Positions 42,345 through 51,421 are shown, numbered from the stretch's first letter. The stretch: DNA of 64,000 nucleotides from Sporosarcina sp. FSL K6-2383 (GCF_038618305.1 NZ_CP152017.1:372001-436000), one strand, 5' to 3'. Translations and numbers: made by a program. Notes: a model not told the origin generated them from the letters alone.

Positions 42345-44705
42345 TTATTGTTTTTGTAAAAAATCCAATAGTTTTTCTTCATCCAAAGGTCTGCTATAGT
42401 AATAGCCTTGAACCGTATCGACATTCATATCACACAAAATCTGGAGCTGCGCCTCTTCCTCTACACCTTCTGCGACAATTTGAAATCCTAAACTATGTCC
42501 CAGCGTAATAATTGTTTGCAAGATGGCTTGTACAATCGGATCTTCTTCAATTTGATGGATGAAGGAACGATCTACTTTGACGCAGTCAATAGGCATCAGA
42601 CGCAAATAATTCAAGGAAGAATAGCCTGTCCCAAAATCATCCAAGGCAATGTGGACACCCAACTGCTTTAATTCTTTCAACTTTTGGATTGTTTCTTCTT
42701 GATAATTAATGATGACGGACTCTGTTATTTCAATTTCAAGGAAGGATGGTTCAACATCATAATAGGCGAGCTTCTTTTGCACTTTATCAACAAAATCCGC
42801 TTCACGTAATTGAAGTGCACTAACATTTACCGCCACACGCTGTATCGTTATATCCTCCTTGGCAACCCGTTTGATCATCTGCAAACTAGCATCTAACACC
42901 CAATCGCCAATCGCAATAATTTGACCTGTACTTTCTGCTAAAGGAATGAATTCCGCAGGTGAAACCATCCCTAATTCTGGATGCTTCCATCGAAGGAGCG
43001 CTTCAACCCCGACCGTCTCCCCACTGCTAATATCGAGCTGCGGCTGATAGTGAAGGAAAAACTCCTCGTTCAACAGCGCTTGTCTCAAACCATCTTTTAG
43101 CTTGAGCTCCTTTTCAATTTGGCCCTTCATATCGTTATCAAAGAAAGAAATACAGTTACGACCTTGGTCTTTTGCATGATAGAGGGCCGTATCGGCATTT
43201 ATAAGCAATTTCCCTATCGTTTCTGCATCAGCAGGGTACAGGGAGATACCCATAGAAGCTGTAATATAGACGTGCTGCCCGAATAATAGGAACGGATTCA
43301 TGAATGATTCATGGATTCGTTGTAAGGAAATATCAATAAAGTCTACGTCATCTTTTTTAGCCCGTATGATTAATACAAATTCGTCGCCTCCGAAGCGTCC
43401 AAAAAAACTAGTCGTCGGCAACATTTCACCTATTCTTTTTCCTACTTCAATTAGCAACTCATCTCCGTACACATGCCCTTTTGAATCATTAACATGTTTG
43501 AATTGGTCCAAGTCAAGAAAAGTGACAGCCATCATTTCCTCATCAGTATCCATCTCGTCGATCCATTGTTGAAGTACTTTTTCAATTGAATTCCGATTAG
43601 CTAAACTCGTTAGGGAATCATAACTTGCTTGATAATCCAATTCATCCACATGGGTTTTAATCTGTAGCGCCATTTGTTCAACAGCCCTCGCAATTTCACC
43701 AACTTCATCTTTCCTTTTCATGCCCATTTTAACGCTAAGATCCCCATGTTTTATTTTATTAATTTGGCGAACAATAAAGGGAATGTCTTTCAGTAAATAA
43801 TGCAAAACAAGTGATAGTGTTGTTAACAAAACAAGGATAGCAATAGCCCAAGAAACAAATATCGACCTTTCGTATATTGTAAGGGGGGCTAACACTACTT
43901 CTTCAGGCATATACACAACTATTTTCCATCCCAGTTCTTCCAGTTGACGAACCGAAGCAAATTGGGTCTCCTCATCTGTTTGAAGTTGCAATATCCCTTC
44001 ATTTTTTAGGGGTATATCCCGAATGGTTGTCCATATTTCCCCTGGGTCGTATAAAATATCTCCTTGATCAGAAACTAAAGCTATTTTTTGTCCGTCCGTC
44101 TCGAATGGTTGTAATAAATCAGCTAGACCATCCAGATGAATATCCACGCCTAGATAACCTAATTGCTCATTTTCTACTGTGACCGGATGCGTTATGCTGA
44201 TTGTTAATTGATTTGTTGTGTAGTCAATGTAAGTTGAAGAAAACGTAAGCCCTTCGTTTTCGAAAGCTTTTTTAAACCAAGGACGCTCTTCGATACGATA
44301 TAATGCATCCGTAACATAATCATCATTTGCAACATAGTAGCTATTCTTCGTATGAGCAAGCCAAACCATATTAACATCTTCATTGTTTTCTTTTGCTTGT
44401 ACTAATGCTTTTTGAATCCAGTCATAGTCTTTATTGGAACGAATATTTTCTCTTTTTTCATTAGCACCCATAAAGCTTTCGATGACCGGAATAGATGCAA
44501 GTTGGTGAACAATTTCACCTTTTTGTTCAAATACAGAAGAAACTGCATCTTTTACATTATCACTTTTTATAGCCAGCTCCCGTTCAACTTGGTCGATCAA
44601 AATATCTTTCGTCATAGAGTGAGAATAGAAAGCAATCATCAACATCGTTGACAACACAACGACAAGCATTGCAAGAACAACTTTACCGTTTATCCCCAAT
44701 TTCAT
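42345..44705 (-). CDS. Cyclic-di-GMP enzyme with dCache sensor, HAMP, GGDEF and EAL domains
   Basis: This 786-residue membrane protein has a first helix at about residues 9-28, an extracellular dCache sensor to about 280, a second helix near 285-308, HAMP, GGDEF (about 375-535) and EAL (about 545-786). The cyclase motif GGDEF is intact in GRFGGDEFVLI. The esterase side has VEALLRW, DDFGTGYSSLNYL and VAEGVEEEAQ, so both activities look possible. The sensor contains WLAHTKNSYYVANDDYV and RPWFKKAF, typical of dCache. ATG 44705 has GGAGGAGAG in front. It is a single gene, probably adjusting c-di-GMP to an outside signal. Confidence 0.92.
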   Translation of the reverse strand: MKLGINGKVVLAMLVVVLSTMLMIAFYSHSMTKDILIDQVERELAIKSDNVKDAVSSVFEQKGEIVHQLASIPVIESFMGANEKRENIRSNKDYDWIQKALVQAKENNEDVNMVWLAHTKNSYYVANDDYVTDALYRIEERPWFKKAFENEGLTFSSTYIDYTTNQLTISITHPVTVENEQLGYLGVDIHLDGLADLLQPFETDGQKIALVSDQGDILYDPGEIWTTIRDIPLKNEGILQLQTDEETQFASVRQLEELGWKIVVYMPEEVVLAPLTIYERSIFVSWAIAILVLLTTLSLVLHYLLKDIPFIVRQINKIKHGDLSVKMGMKRKDEVGEIARAVEQMALQIKTHVDELDYQASYDSLTSLANRNSIEKVLQQWIDEMDTDEEMMAVTFLDLDQFKHVNDSKGHVYGDELLIEVGKRIGEMLPTTSFFGRFGGDEFVLIIRAKKDDVDFIDISLQRIHESFMNPFLLFGQHVYITASMGISLYPADAETIGKLLINADTALYHAKDQGRNCISFFDNDMKGQIEKELKLKDGLRQALLNEEFFLHYQPQLDISSGETVGVEALLRWKHPELGMVSPAEFIPLAESTGQIIAIGDWVLDASLQMIKRVAKEDITIQRVAVNVSALQLREADFVDKVQKKLAYYDVEPSFLEIEITESVIINYQEETIQKLKELKQLGVHIALDDFGTGYSSLNYLRLMPIDCVKVDRSFIHQIEEDPIVQAILQTIITLGHSLGFQIVAEGVEEEAQLQILCDMNVDTVQGYYYSRPLDEEKLLDFLQKQ

Positions 44706-44961
44706 AGACTCTCCTCCACCTATTTCCAATATCTCTTTTGACCTATCTCTATCTATTATATATTCTCATTGTATCTACTTTTTTCCTGCTTATTCGGTAA
44801 ATTTATCAGAAATATGTCGAAATAGATAAAAAATTGGCTGAAACATATCCAGGGTTTCGTTTATAGATAATCTCCCCAACAGAAAGCCCGACTAAGAACA
44901 AGGGCAAGACACTTAAATGATTCAAATTTTGATAAGTCGTTTGCATCTTTTTTATTTTCCA

Positions 44962-44988
44962 TGTAACACTATGACACCTCAAGACGTT
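44962..44988 (+). promoter_or_regulatory. ECF-type promoter before the sigma factor gene
   Basis: TGTAAC (44962-44967) and CGTT (44985-44988) are 17 bases apart, resembling ECF promoters (AAC motif at -35, CGT at -10), 43 bases before the ATG. This predicts autoregulation. The rest of 44706-45031 shows no gene. Confidence 0.5.
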
Positions 44989-45031
44989 TTTATTAGTATA
45001 AGCGACTGGTTGAGAGAGAAGGTGAAAGCGA

Positions 45032-45553
45032 ATGCCCCAAATAAATAGGGAAGATATACCCGCAAGCTCTGTGGAGGAAATATGTCACGCAACATGGAAG
45101 CCTTTATACCGTTTCATCTATTACAAAGTACAAAACCGTGAGGAAGCAGAAGAAATCACACAGGAAACTTTCGTGAAAGCTATTCCTTATTTACGTAAGG
45201 GCAAGATTCACCCTGACAAATATAGTGGTTTTTTAAAAACAGTCGCGCTAAATGTTCTTCGTGATAGATGGCGGAAGAAAAAACGTCGAGGAATAAACGT
45301 CGATATCGAGACCATACATCCCGAGGTAAGTGCTGTGGGCGATGCTACAGAAATGAGCGTTGAACGCATTATCATCGAAAAAGCACTCTCACAGCTTCAA
45401 AAAGAACAACAGACAGTCATTGAGCTAAGAATAATCAAGGGATATTCAGTAGCAGAAACCGCTGAAATCATGGATAAAACAGAAGTAAATATTCGTGTGA
45501 TGCAGCACCGGGCATTGCAATCGCTTGCCAAGATTCTTAAAACAGTCAACTAG
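45032..45553 (+). CDS. ECF-type RNA polymerase sigma factor
   Basis: This is a 173-residue sigma-70 family protein with region 2 (PLYRFIYYKVQNREEAEEIT then QETFVKAIPYL) and region 4 (LQKEQQTVIELRIIKGYSVA, ETAEIMDKTEVNIRVM), and without region 3. It directs RNA polymerase to stress promoters. The ATG at 45032 follows GAGAAGGTG. The next gene, 17 bases downstream, encodes a membrane protein that may hold it inactive. An ECF-like promoter precedes it. Confidence 0.9.
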   Translation: MPQINREDIPASSVEEICHATWKPLYRFIYYKVQNREEAEEITQETFVKAIPYLRKGKIHPDKYSGFLKTVALNVLRDRWRKKKRRGINVDIETIHPEVSAVGDATEMSVERIIIEKALSQLQKEQQTVIELRIIKGYSVAETAEIMDKTEVNIRVMQHRALQSLAKILKTVN

Positions 45554-45570
45554 AGAAGGAGGTACGAGTT

Positions 45571-47226
45571 ATGTCCAAGCATGAACAACAACTATCCGAG
45601 TATATTGATCGTTTGAATGCAGAACAAAAACCGATAGAACATGACACCATTTCAGAATCTGTTGAGATCGAGGAACTGTACTCCACAGTCAAACGCATCC
45701 GAAGTCTAAAAGAGCCCGCGGAACCTAATTCTGATTATGAAAAAATGCTTGTTCAACAAGTAGAGAACGAATTATCACGCCAGAAACGGTTACCCCGGAA
45801 AAAAGGAATGCTCTTTACTGGTATTGCCAGTATTGCTGCCATTTTAGCTATACTATTTAACATGTTTTCTCCCTTTACTAACAGTGATATTGTGAATGCC
45901 ATGGAAGTAGCTTTCGATGACGTAAAAGCTTACCACGGATTTCTTGAAATTATCGCAACGAATGCGAACGAGGAGTCTACAACGCAAGCGAGGTTGGAGG
46001 TATGGGCGAATAGAGATGGACATTACGTTGTCAAAGGTCTAGAAGGGATCAATCAAGACATCGTTACCGGTAACAACGGAAAAACAAAGTGGCAGGTCAA
46101 TCCAAATGAAAAACAGATTCATCGATTCCCAGCGTTCCCGGACACTTATCATTTTGCATTTGAACTTGGTCATGAAATCAAAGAAGTAACGAATGCTTTA
46201 TCTACAAAAGTGATTGGAGATGATACCGTCATAGGTAGAAAAGCTTCGATTGTAGAAGTAACGCCCCGGGGCGGGCAACCTTATCGAATTTGGATTGACA
46301 AGGAAACAAAGCTTCCGTTACAAAAACAAACAGCCATGCACAACGCATTACAGTACACAATTACTTTCACAGACATTGATTTCAATGAGACGATTCCTGA
46401 AGAACTCTTGTCCTATCAAGTTCCGAAAGGCTACCAAGAGGTGGAATCATCACCTGAACAAATCGTCAATAGCCTAAATGAAATCCCATCAGCTATTGGA
46501 TACATTCCAGAAATGCCAAAAACGATTCCCGAAGGATACGACCAAAATTATATGACGATTATCCCCAATCAAGGTCTTGTTAAGATTTACTACACCTCAC
46601 AACACAACGACAACAAGCTTGTCTTCATACAAGGCCATGCTATCAGTCCAATTACACCTGTTCGAACCGCTACTCTTGGCAAGGTAAATGGCAATGTAGC
46701 CGAAATACAGTCTCCTGTTTATGAGGATGTTGGGATTTTAGGCGGCGGAGGGCTGTATGCAGGAATGACAGATGTTAGCTCGATTCGATGGCAGCAGGAC
46801 GGCTTTGAATACGTTGTTATTGGCAATGGTGCTTTGAAAGAACTCGCGGCATTTGTAAATAGTCTAACGAATGATGCATTTGAAATGCAATCGACTGCAA
46901 AAAACTCAGGAACAACACCACAATTTGATGTTCCATATGATATGACCGTAGAGGAAAATACGCAAAAAAGTGTCGATGCTGGAAGTTCACCTTGGAGATT
47001 AGATCCTGTTGCCGTAGCGCAAGTTTTTGTCAGTCTTCAAATTTCTCCTGACGGGATTATAGGCGACTCCCCCATTGACCTACAGGATTTTAACATCCTT
47101 GCACAAAGCGATGCAGAGGCAATTTTAGAAGTAAGCAGCAATCAAACACCGATTACAACCATCTATCTAAAAAGACTTATCCGTCCCGATTCTACCGGAA
47201 TATGGACTGTTGTTGGATATGATTGA
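45571..47226 (+). CDS. Large membrane-bound partner of the ECF sigma factor (probable anti-sigma/sensor)
   Basis: This is a 551-residue protein. The N-terminal 85 residues are cytosolic and charged. A single membrane helix lies near 88-108 (GMLFTGIASIAAILAILFNMF). Outside, a LolA/RseB-like beta domain spans about 115-290 (VAFDDVKAYHGFLEIIATNA, IWIDKETKLPLQKQT). A DUF4367-like segment follows at about 310-430 (GYIPEMPKTIPEGY, WQQDGFEYVVIGNGALKELA), then a C-terminal part of unknown fold. Position and topology fit an anti-sigma factor that senses envelope stress, but no zinc anti-sigma HxxxCxxC motif is present. Confidence 0.72.
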   Translation: MSKHEQQLSEYIDRLNAEQKPIEHDTISESVEIEELYSTVKRIRSLKEPAEPNSDYEKMLVQQVENELSRQKRLPRKKGMLFTGIASIAAILAILFNMFSPFTNSDIVNAMEVAFDDVKAYHGFLEIIATNANEESTTQARLEVWANRDGHYVVKGLEGINQDIVTGNNGKTKWQVNPNEKQIHRFPAFPDTYHFAFELGHEIKEVTNALSTKVIGDDTVIGRKASIVEVTPRGGQPYRIWIDKETKLPLQKQTAMHNALQYTITFTDIDFNETIPEELLSYQVPKGYQEVESSPEQIVNSLNEIPSAIGYIPEMPKTIPEGYDQNYMTIIPNQGLVKIYYTSQHNDNKLVFIQGHAISPITPVRTATLGKVNGNVAEIQSPVYEDVGILGGGGLYAGMTDVSSIRWQQDGFEYVVIGNGALKELAAFVNSLTNDAFEMQSTAKNSGTTPQFDVPYDMTVEENTQKSVDAGSSPWRLDPVAVAQVFVSLQISPDGIIGDSPIDLQDFNILAQSDAEAILEVSSNQTPITTIYLKRLIRPDSTGIWTVVGYD

Positions 47227-47228
47227 AA

Positions 47229-47272
47229 TAGTGATGCCAGGCACTCGAGGAGTTCCTGGCATCATTCATTTT
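47229..47272. terminator. Terminator between the sigma-partner gene and DUF4183 gene
   Basis: GATGCCAGGCA...TCCTGGCATC hairpin, T-rich afterwards, between convergent genes. Confidence 0.75.
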
Positions 47273-47305
47273 CACCAATCTTGTCCTATATTGCTAGACC
47301 TTTAG

Positions 47306-47626
47306 TTACACTAGCGTCACTAATTCAACAGCTTCTATTACCAAAGGAGTCCCGGCAGAAAGGTTGCCAATAACCGTATTAAAGGTCAATTCAGTTGCAG
47401 AAATTGTATACGAATCGCCCTCTTGTAGCACACCGTTAATATAGAAATTATAGTAACCATTCGTAACGACTGGAAAAGCAGTTGCAGCAGTACCGCTGTC
47501 ATCCAAAAAGGTTGTTGCAGCAACAGTAGTAGCATCGGCAACAACTAAAGGTGCTGCCAACACATTAAAAAACCTTGTCGAAGTACCTGAAACATTCACG
47601 TGAATATTAATTAAGGAAAGCGCCAT
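47306..47626 (-). CDS. DUF4183 family protein
   Basis: This is a 106-residue protein of the DUF4183 family, which is common in spore-forming Bacillales and often next to exosporium or surface genes. It is nearly free of charged side chains, rich in Thr, Ala and Val, and predicted all-beta (TTVAATTFLDDSGTAATAFP, GYYNFYINGVLQEGDSY). There is no signal peptide. ATG 47626 follows AAAGGAGG. A spore surface role is inferred from the family only. A longer paralogue lies 88 bases upstream on the same strand. Confidence 0.8.
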   Translation of the reverse strand: MALSLINIHVNVSGTSTRFFNVLAAPLVVADATTVAATTFLDDSGTAATAFPVVTNGYYNFYINGVLQEGDSYTISATELTFNTVIGNLSAGTPLVIEAVELVTLV

Positions 47627-47714
47627 TTGATTCACCTCCTTTCATTTACACTATAGTAAATGAAAAGTTGCGCTGAAGTGACAGGGCTGTCCATATAAAA
47701 AAACTCAACCAACT

Positions 47715-48164
47715 TTATAAACTCCGTTCAGCTGAGAACGTCAACAACTCAAGAATAATAGGAGTACCTCTATAAATGGTTGCATTTGCTGGGCTAATCG
47801 TTAAGGAGTTCGTGTCCACGCTATACATTCCTCCTTCTTGGATAACTGCGTTGATGAATAGATCAGCGTACCCATTTGGACTGAAGCTCATAAATTCTAT
47901 TGTTGAACTTCCATCATCGTTATAAAATAGAGTTGCAGGAAGCGTGGCTCCATTCGCCAAATTAATGTTAGCCATTGCAACATAAAAATATCTTTTTACA
48001 GTGGGTATGATACTAATCTCAGAGGTATTTATGGGTCGGGTTATCGGGGGAACTCCAATGCAAGTAGAGCTAACTTTTATTGTTGGCCAGCATGCAGTTC
48101 TATTTCCACAGCTTTTAATCACATTCATTTTCACTACATCTCTTTGCTTTTTACAGTTCTCCAT
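47715..48164 (-). CDS. DUF4183 family protein, longer paralogue
   Basis: This is a 149-residue protein. A basic, Cys-containing N-terminus (MENCKKQRDVVKMNVIKSCG, Cys at several positions) is followed by a DUF4183 domain with ATLFYNDDGSSTIEFMSFSP and GYADLFINAVIQEGGMYSVD. Compared with the neighbour it has 40 extra N-terminal residues that could crosslink through cysteines. ATG 48164 follows GGGGGTGAT; the open frame to 48311 overlaps the divergent GNAT gene and is rejected. Confidence 0.78.
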   Translation of the reverse strand: MENCKKQRDVVKMNVIKSCGNRTACWPTIKVSSTCIGVPPITRPINTSEISIIPTVKRYFYVAMANINLANGATLPATLFYNDDGSSTIEFMSFSPNGYADLFINAVIQEGGMYSVDTNSLTISPANATIYRGTPIILELLTFSAERSL

Positions 48165-48296
48165 AGTATTATCACCCCCTAACCATACTATATGATAATA
48201 ATTGGTTAGTTGATTAGCCGTTTTCCCTGCTTGACATATGTTTATGCGCAAACACGGTACCTTACCAAATATAAAGAAACAAAGGAGTGAATTATC

Positions 48297-48884
48297 ATGG
48301 AAACTATTCAATTAATCGGAGAGGCTATACTGTTACGACCCATGACAAAGGATGATGTTGAGGGCATATACGCAAGCTGCCAGGACGAACGCATTTGGAC
48401 GCATATGTCGCAGACGTTGCAAACGAAAGAGGACGTGCGAGCCTATGTTGACCAGGCATTAGTGAATCAAGAGGCAGGAACGGAATATCCTTTTGTTATC
48501 ATCCTTCTTGCAACTAATCAAATTGTCGGCTCAACCCGTTTTTTTGATATTGCCACTGCCCATAAACGCCTGGAACTCGGCCATACCTGGCTACATCCAT
48601 CTGTTTGGCGTACAAACGTCAATACAGAATGCAAATATTTACTGCTAACTTACTGCTTTGAGCAGCTACAATTGCAACGTGTACAAATTAAAACAGGCCA
48701 TGAAAATACCCAATCACAAAAAGCCATAGAACGTATTGGGGCTACAAAAGAAGGAGTTTTGCGCAATCATATGATTCGGCCGAATGGAGAGGTGCGACAT
48801 ACGGTTATGTATAGTGTTGTGCAAGAGGAATGGTTGGAAGTGAAGCAGCATATTGAGAGATTGATGGAGGTGTATAAGAAATAA
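48297..48884 (+). CDS. GNAT family acetyltransferase, RimJ/RimL-like
   Basis: This is a 195-residue GNAT protein of the Acetyltransf_3 type. The start IQLIGEAILLRPMTKDDVEG is typical, followed by LELGHTWLHPSVWRTNVNTE, where acetyl-CoA would bind, and GHENTQSQKAIERIGATKEG, the RimJ-type motif. RimJ and RimL acetylate ribosomal protein N-termini; many relatives have other targets, so the substrate is open. A GGAGTGA site precedes the ATG. Confidence 0.85.
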   Translation: METIQLIGEAILLRPMTKDDVEGIYASCQDERIWTHMSQTLQTKEDVRAYVDQALVNQEAGTEYPFVIILLATNQIVGSTRFFDIATAHKRLELGHTWLHPSVWRTNVNTECKYLLLTYCFEQLQLQRVQIKTGHENTQSQKAIERIGATKEGVLRNHMIRPNGEVRHTVMYSVVQEEWLEVKQHIERLMEVYKK

Positions 48885-48908
48885 ATTTGTACGCGTTAGA
48901 TTGTCGAC

Positions 48909-48940
48909 AAAGGTGAGCACCTTCTATCTGTGTCTCACCT
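48909..48940 (+). terminator. Hairpin after the GNAT gene
   Basis: AAGGTGAG pairs with CTCACCTT around a 16-base loop. The T-run is poor, so termination is likely but not strong. Confidence 0.5.
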
Positions 48941-48944
48941 TCTG

Positions 48945-48969
48945 ATCAATTACGCCTAGGCGTAATTTA
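48945..48969. repeat. Relic of the modular hairpin repeat (palindrome only)
   Basis: A perfect 20-base palindrome centred on GCCTAGGC (48948-48967) is followed by TATTCCTTTA, which matches the repeat's internal ATTCCTTTA. The central stem is missing, as if deleted between two AATT repeats. It abuts the stop codon of the response regulator gene. Confidence 0.65.
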
Positions 48970-48974
48970 TTCCT

Positions 48975-49622
48975 TTAGTCATCACTCGATTCGGTTAAAC
49001 CATGTTTTACTGCGTAGAGCGCAGCTTGTGTTCGATCTTGAACGAGTAATTTTGAGAACATATTAGAAATATGCGTTTTTACGGTTTTTTCCGTAACAAG
49101 TAATGACGATGCAATTTCACGATTACTTTTTCCTTTTGTCAACTCTACTAAAACTTCCTTTTCGCGCCGTGTCAATGGGTTGTAGATATGCGGTAGCGTT
49201 TCCTTTGGTTCTCTCATCTTCATTAGATGTGTTGTTGCATGCGGATGAAGTGTATTTTCTCCCCGCATGATTTTTCGTATACATGAAACGAGCTCGTCTG
49301 GCTCAATATCCTTTAACTGATACCCAGCCGCTCCCGCTTCAATAGCTGGAATGACGTGATCTCGATCAGAAAAACTGGTTAACATGAGCACCTCAACTTG
49401 CGGGTAATCCTTTTTGATGTGCCTAGTTGCTTGAATACCGTCCATGACAGGCATCATCAAATCCATGAGCACAATATCAGGTTGCAGTTCGCCCGTTAAT
49501 TCAATCGCTTCTTTCCCATTTTCGGCTTCACCAATCACCTGGATGTCTTTCTGCGTTTTCAAGAAAAAAAGTAAGCCTCTTCGAACGACATGATGATCAT
49601 CTACAATGAGTACTTTTATCAT
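48975..49622 (-). CDS. NarL/LuxR-type response regulator
   Basis: This is a 215-residue two-component regulator. The receiver has the acidic pair in VLIVDDHHVVRRGLL, the phosphorylated Asp in DIVLMDLMMPVMDG, Thr/Ser in LMLTSFSD and Lys in YQLKDIEPDE. The C-terminal LuxR HTH is LTRREKEVLVELTKGKSNRE, IASSLLVTEKTVKTHISN. ATG 49622 is six bases after GAGGTG; GTG 49631 is the other option. It follows the kinase gene by 12 bases and surely pairs with it. Confidence 0.9.
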   Translation of the reverse strand: MIKVLIVDDHHVVRRGLLFFLKTQKDIQVIGEAENGKEAIELTGELQPDIVLMDLMMPVMDGIQATRHIKKDYPQVEVLMLTSFSDRDHVIPAIEAGAAGYQLKDIEPDELVSCIRKIMRGENTLHPHATTHLMKMREPKETLPHIYNPLTRREKEVLVELTKGKSNREIASSLLVTEKTVKTHISNMFSKLLVQDRTQAALYAVKHGLTESSDD

Positions 49623-49634
49623 TCCGTTCACCTC

Positions 49635-50750
49635 TTAATAGGGTATACGGACTAATATCTCCGTCCCTCTTCCAATTTCACTATCCCATTCAACTGAACC
49701 GCCTGCAGTCTTTGCACGATCTTTCATGCTTTGTAAGCCTATTGAGGGAAGCCGAATTCCATGATCTATTAAAAATCCTTGACCATCGTCCTTAATGACA
49801 AGTAAAACATCGGTTTTCGTTACATTCAAAAACATTTCCACGACATTGACCCCTGCATGCTTTCGAATATTATTTAATGCCTCTTGTGAGATGCGAAATA
49901 AAGTTTCTTCAACACCTGAAGGTACATTAAGGACTCCAGATACGCGCGAATTCACGGACAGTCCTAACATTTCCGCATAGCCTTTTATCGCTTCAAGCAA
50001 CCCACTTTCTAGACCACTTGGACGAAGCTGCCATATTAATGCCCTCATCTCATTTAATGCTTCCTGCGACAAGTACTGTATTTCCTTAAATGTCTCTTTT
50101 ATATCAATTTGATTTGTCATCTCTGACCCGCCCCTTGCAGTCAAAGTTACTGAAAATAACAGTTGGTTCACAGAATCGTGCAGATCTCTTGCCAAGCGAT
50201 TCCGCTCCTGTAAAAGCGCGAGCTTCTGCTCCTGTTTCGTCAACATGATCCGTTTAATCGATGAGCCTATCTGGAAGGCAAGTGACTCGAGTAAAGCGAG
50301 TTCCCCCTCAGAATAAGTGACTGTGCTCGGGGAAGCGACATTCAATAACCCAAACCGTTCCTGCCCCGATTGCAGTGGTACCGTTGCATGATGTGTAATT
50401 CCACCATTATCGCCTAGCTTTGTAGCAATCGCATTCTCAATCCGCTGACATTCAATAATATTCGATGCCTTTTCTAATTCCCCATTTTGGTATCTCGACA
50501 CACACCAACAGCCACCCTTTTTCAAATGGTTGCATCCGTTTTGCGCTAGCGCTTCAGGGAGATTTTCACTAACAATCAGCTGCTGTTTACCTTTGTCATC
50601 AATAAAAAATATCCAACCCGTTCGAAAGTTAGTGCCTTTTAAAAACTTACTTAGGGCACCGGACAGCATCGCCTCTATTTCAGTTTCTTCATTTATAAAC
50701 TCTGCAATTTCCTTTAATAGTCTGACGTTCAAAAGTTCTGTTGGGTGCAT
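49635..50750 (-). CDS. GAF-domain sensor histidine kinase, NarX/LiaS-type (HisKA_3)
   Basis: This is a 371-residue soluble kinase with no membrane segment. The GAF domain (about 20-165) carries Cys73, Cys81, Cys83 and Cys101 (NGCNHLKKGGCWCVS, IIECQRIE) plus His120-His121. The HisKA_3 dimerisation domain has the phospho-His191 in RLARDLHDSVNQLLFS. An HATPase_c domain follows (LFRISQEALNNIRKHAG, KDDGQGF, GLQSMKDRAKTAGGSVEWDS). The Cys set suggests a metal, iron-sulfur or redox sensor; that is inference. Its response regulator is 12 bases downstream. Confidence 0.88.
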   Translation of the reverse strand: MHPTELLNVRLLKEIAEFINEETEIEAMLSGALSKFLKGTNFRTGWIFFIDDKGKQQLIVSENLPEALAQNGCNHLKKGGCWCVSRYQNGELEKASNIIECQRIENAIATKLGDNGGITHHATVPLQSGQERFGLLNVASPSTVTYSEGELALLESLAFQIGSSIKRIMLTKQEQKLALLQERNRLARDLHDSVNQLLFSVTLTARGGSEMTNQIDIKETFKEIQYLSQEALNEMRALIWQLRPSGLESGLLEAIKGYAEMLGLSVNSRVSGVLNVPSGVEETLFRISQEALNNIRKHAGVNVVEMFLNVTKTDVLLVIKDDGQGFLIDHGIRLPSIGLQSMKDRAKTAGGSVEWDSEIGRGTEILVRIPY

Positions 50751-50865
50751 ATAAACACCTCCATCCTATTTGTCATTGTATAGTATCTACTATGATACCA
50801 TTCAGTGAGAATCCACACGTTCCCCTACTTTCAGCACAAGTACATCGATCGAATCTTAATGTGCA

Positions 50866-50910
50866 TACAAAAACGGAGTACCTTGTCTTGTGGGCACCCC
50901 ATTTTTCTAT
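50866..50910 (-). terminator. Terminator of the ada operon
   Basis: On the minus strand GGGGTGCC pairs with GGTACTCC (two G-U pairs), followed by TTTTT. It lies about 20 bases after the ogt stop. Confidence 0.7.
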
Positions 50911-50929
50911 GTTGTTCATTATTGAACAT

Positions 50930-51421
50930 TTATAACTGCTTCTTCTGCAAGTTCTTTTTAAAAGTCTTCTCATGCTCGAGGAGCCATTCCTTCCTCCACA
51001 AGCCGCCCGCATAACCCGTTAACTTTCCGTCTGCACCGATAATTCGATGACAAGGAATGACGATACTTAATTTATTTTTACCATTGGCAGTTCCTACTGC
51101 TCTGACGGCTTTTTCATTGTTAATGGAAACAGCAATATCCTTATAAGACCCTGTATTAGCATAAGAAATTGTTGTCAAAGCATTCCACACCGTTTTTTGA
51201 AATTCAGTACCCTCGAAGTGATAGGGGAATGTAAATACATGACGCTTCCCTTTAAAATATTCATCCAGTTGATTAAAGCATTCTACTACAGCGTCGGTGG
51301 TCTCATCACTTATTACATTGATAATTTCGTCTCGTTCAACGAATAAGATTGAACTAACTGCTTCCTTTGACCCCACTATTTCTATTATGCCGATTGGCGA
51401 TTTGTAATCTAATTTATGCAT
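50930..51421 (-). CDS. ogt: Methylated-DNA--protein-cysteine methyltransferase
   Basis: This is a 163-residue suicide enzyme that moves the methyl group of O6-methylguanine (or O4-methylthymine) in DNA to its own cysteine. The active site is IVIPCHRIIGADGKLTGYAG with the PCHR Cys. An HTH-like DNA reader (VRAVGTANGKNKLS) precedes it, and the C-terminus is a basic tail. ATG 51421 follows GGAGG; the frame to 51481 overlaps alkA further and is rejected. The ribosome site lies within the alkA end, with an eight-base overlap. It is the third gene of adaA-alkA-ogt (AdaB in Bacillus naming). Confidence 0.92.
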   Translation of the reverse strand: MHKLDYKSPIGIIEIVGSKEAVSSILFVERDEIINVISDETTDAVVECFNQLDEYFKGKRHVFTFPYHFEGTEFQKTVWNALTTISYANTGSYKDIAVSINNEKAVRAVGTANGKNKLSIVIPCHRIIGADGKLTGYAGGLWRKEWLLEHEKTFKKNLQKKQL

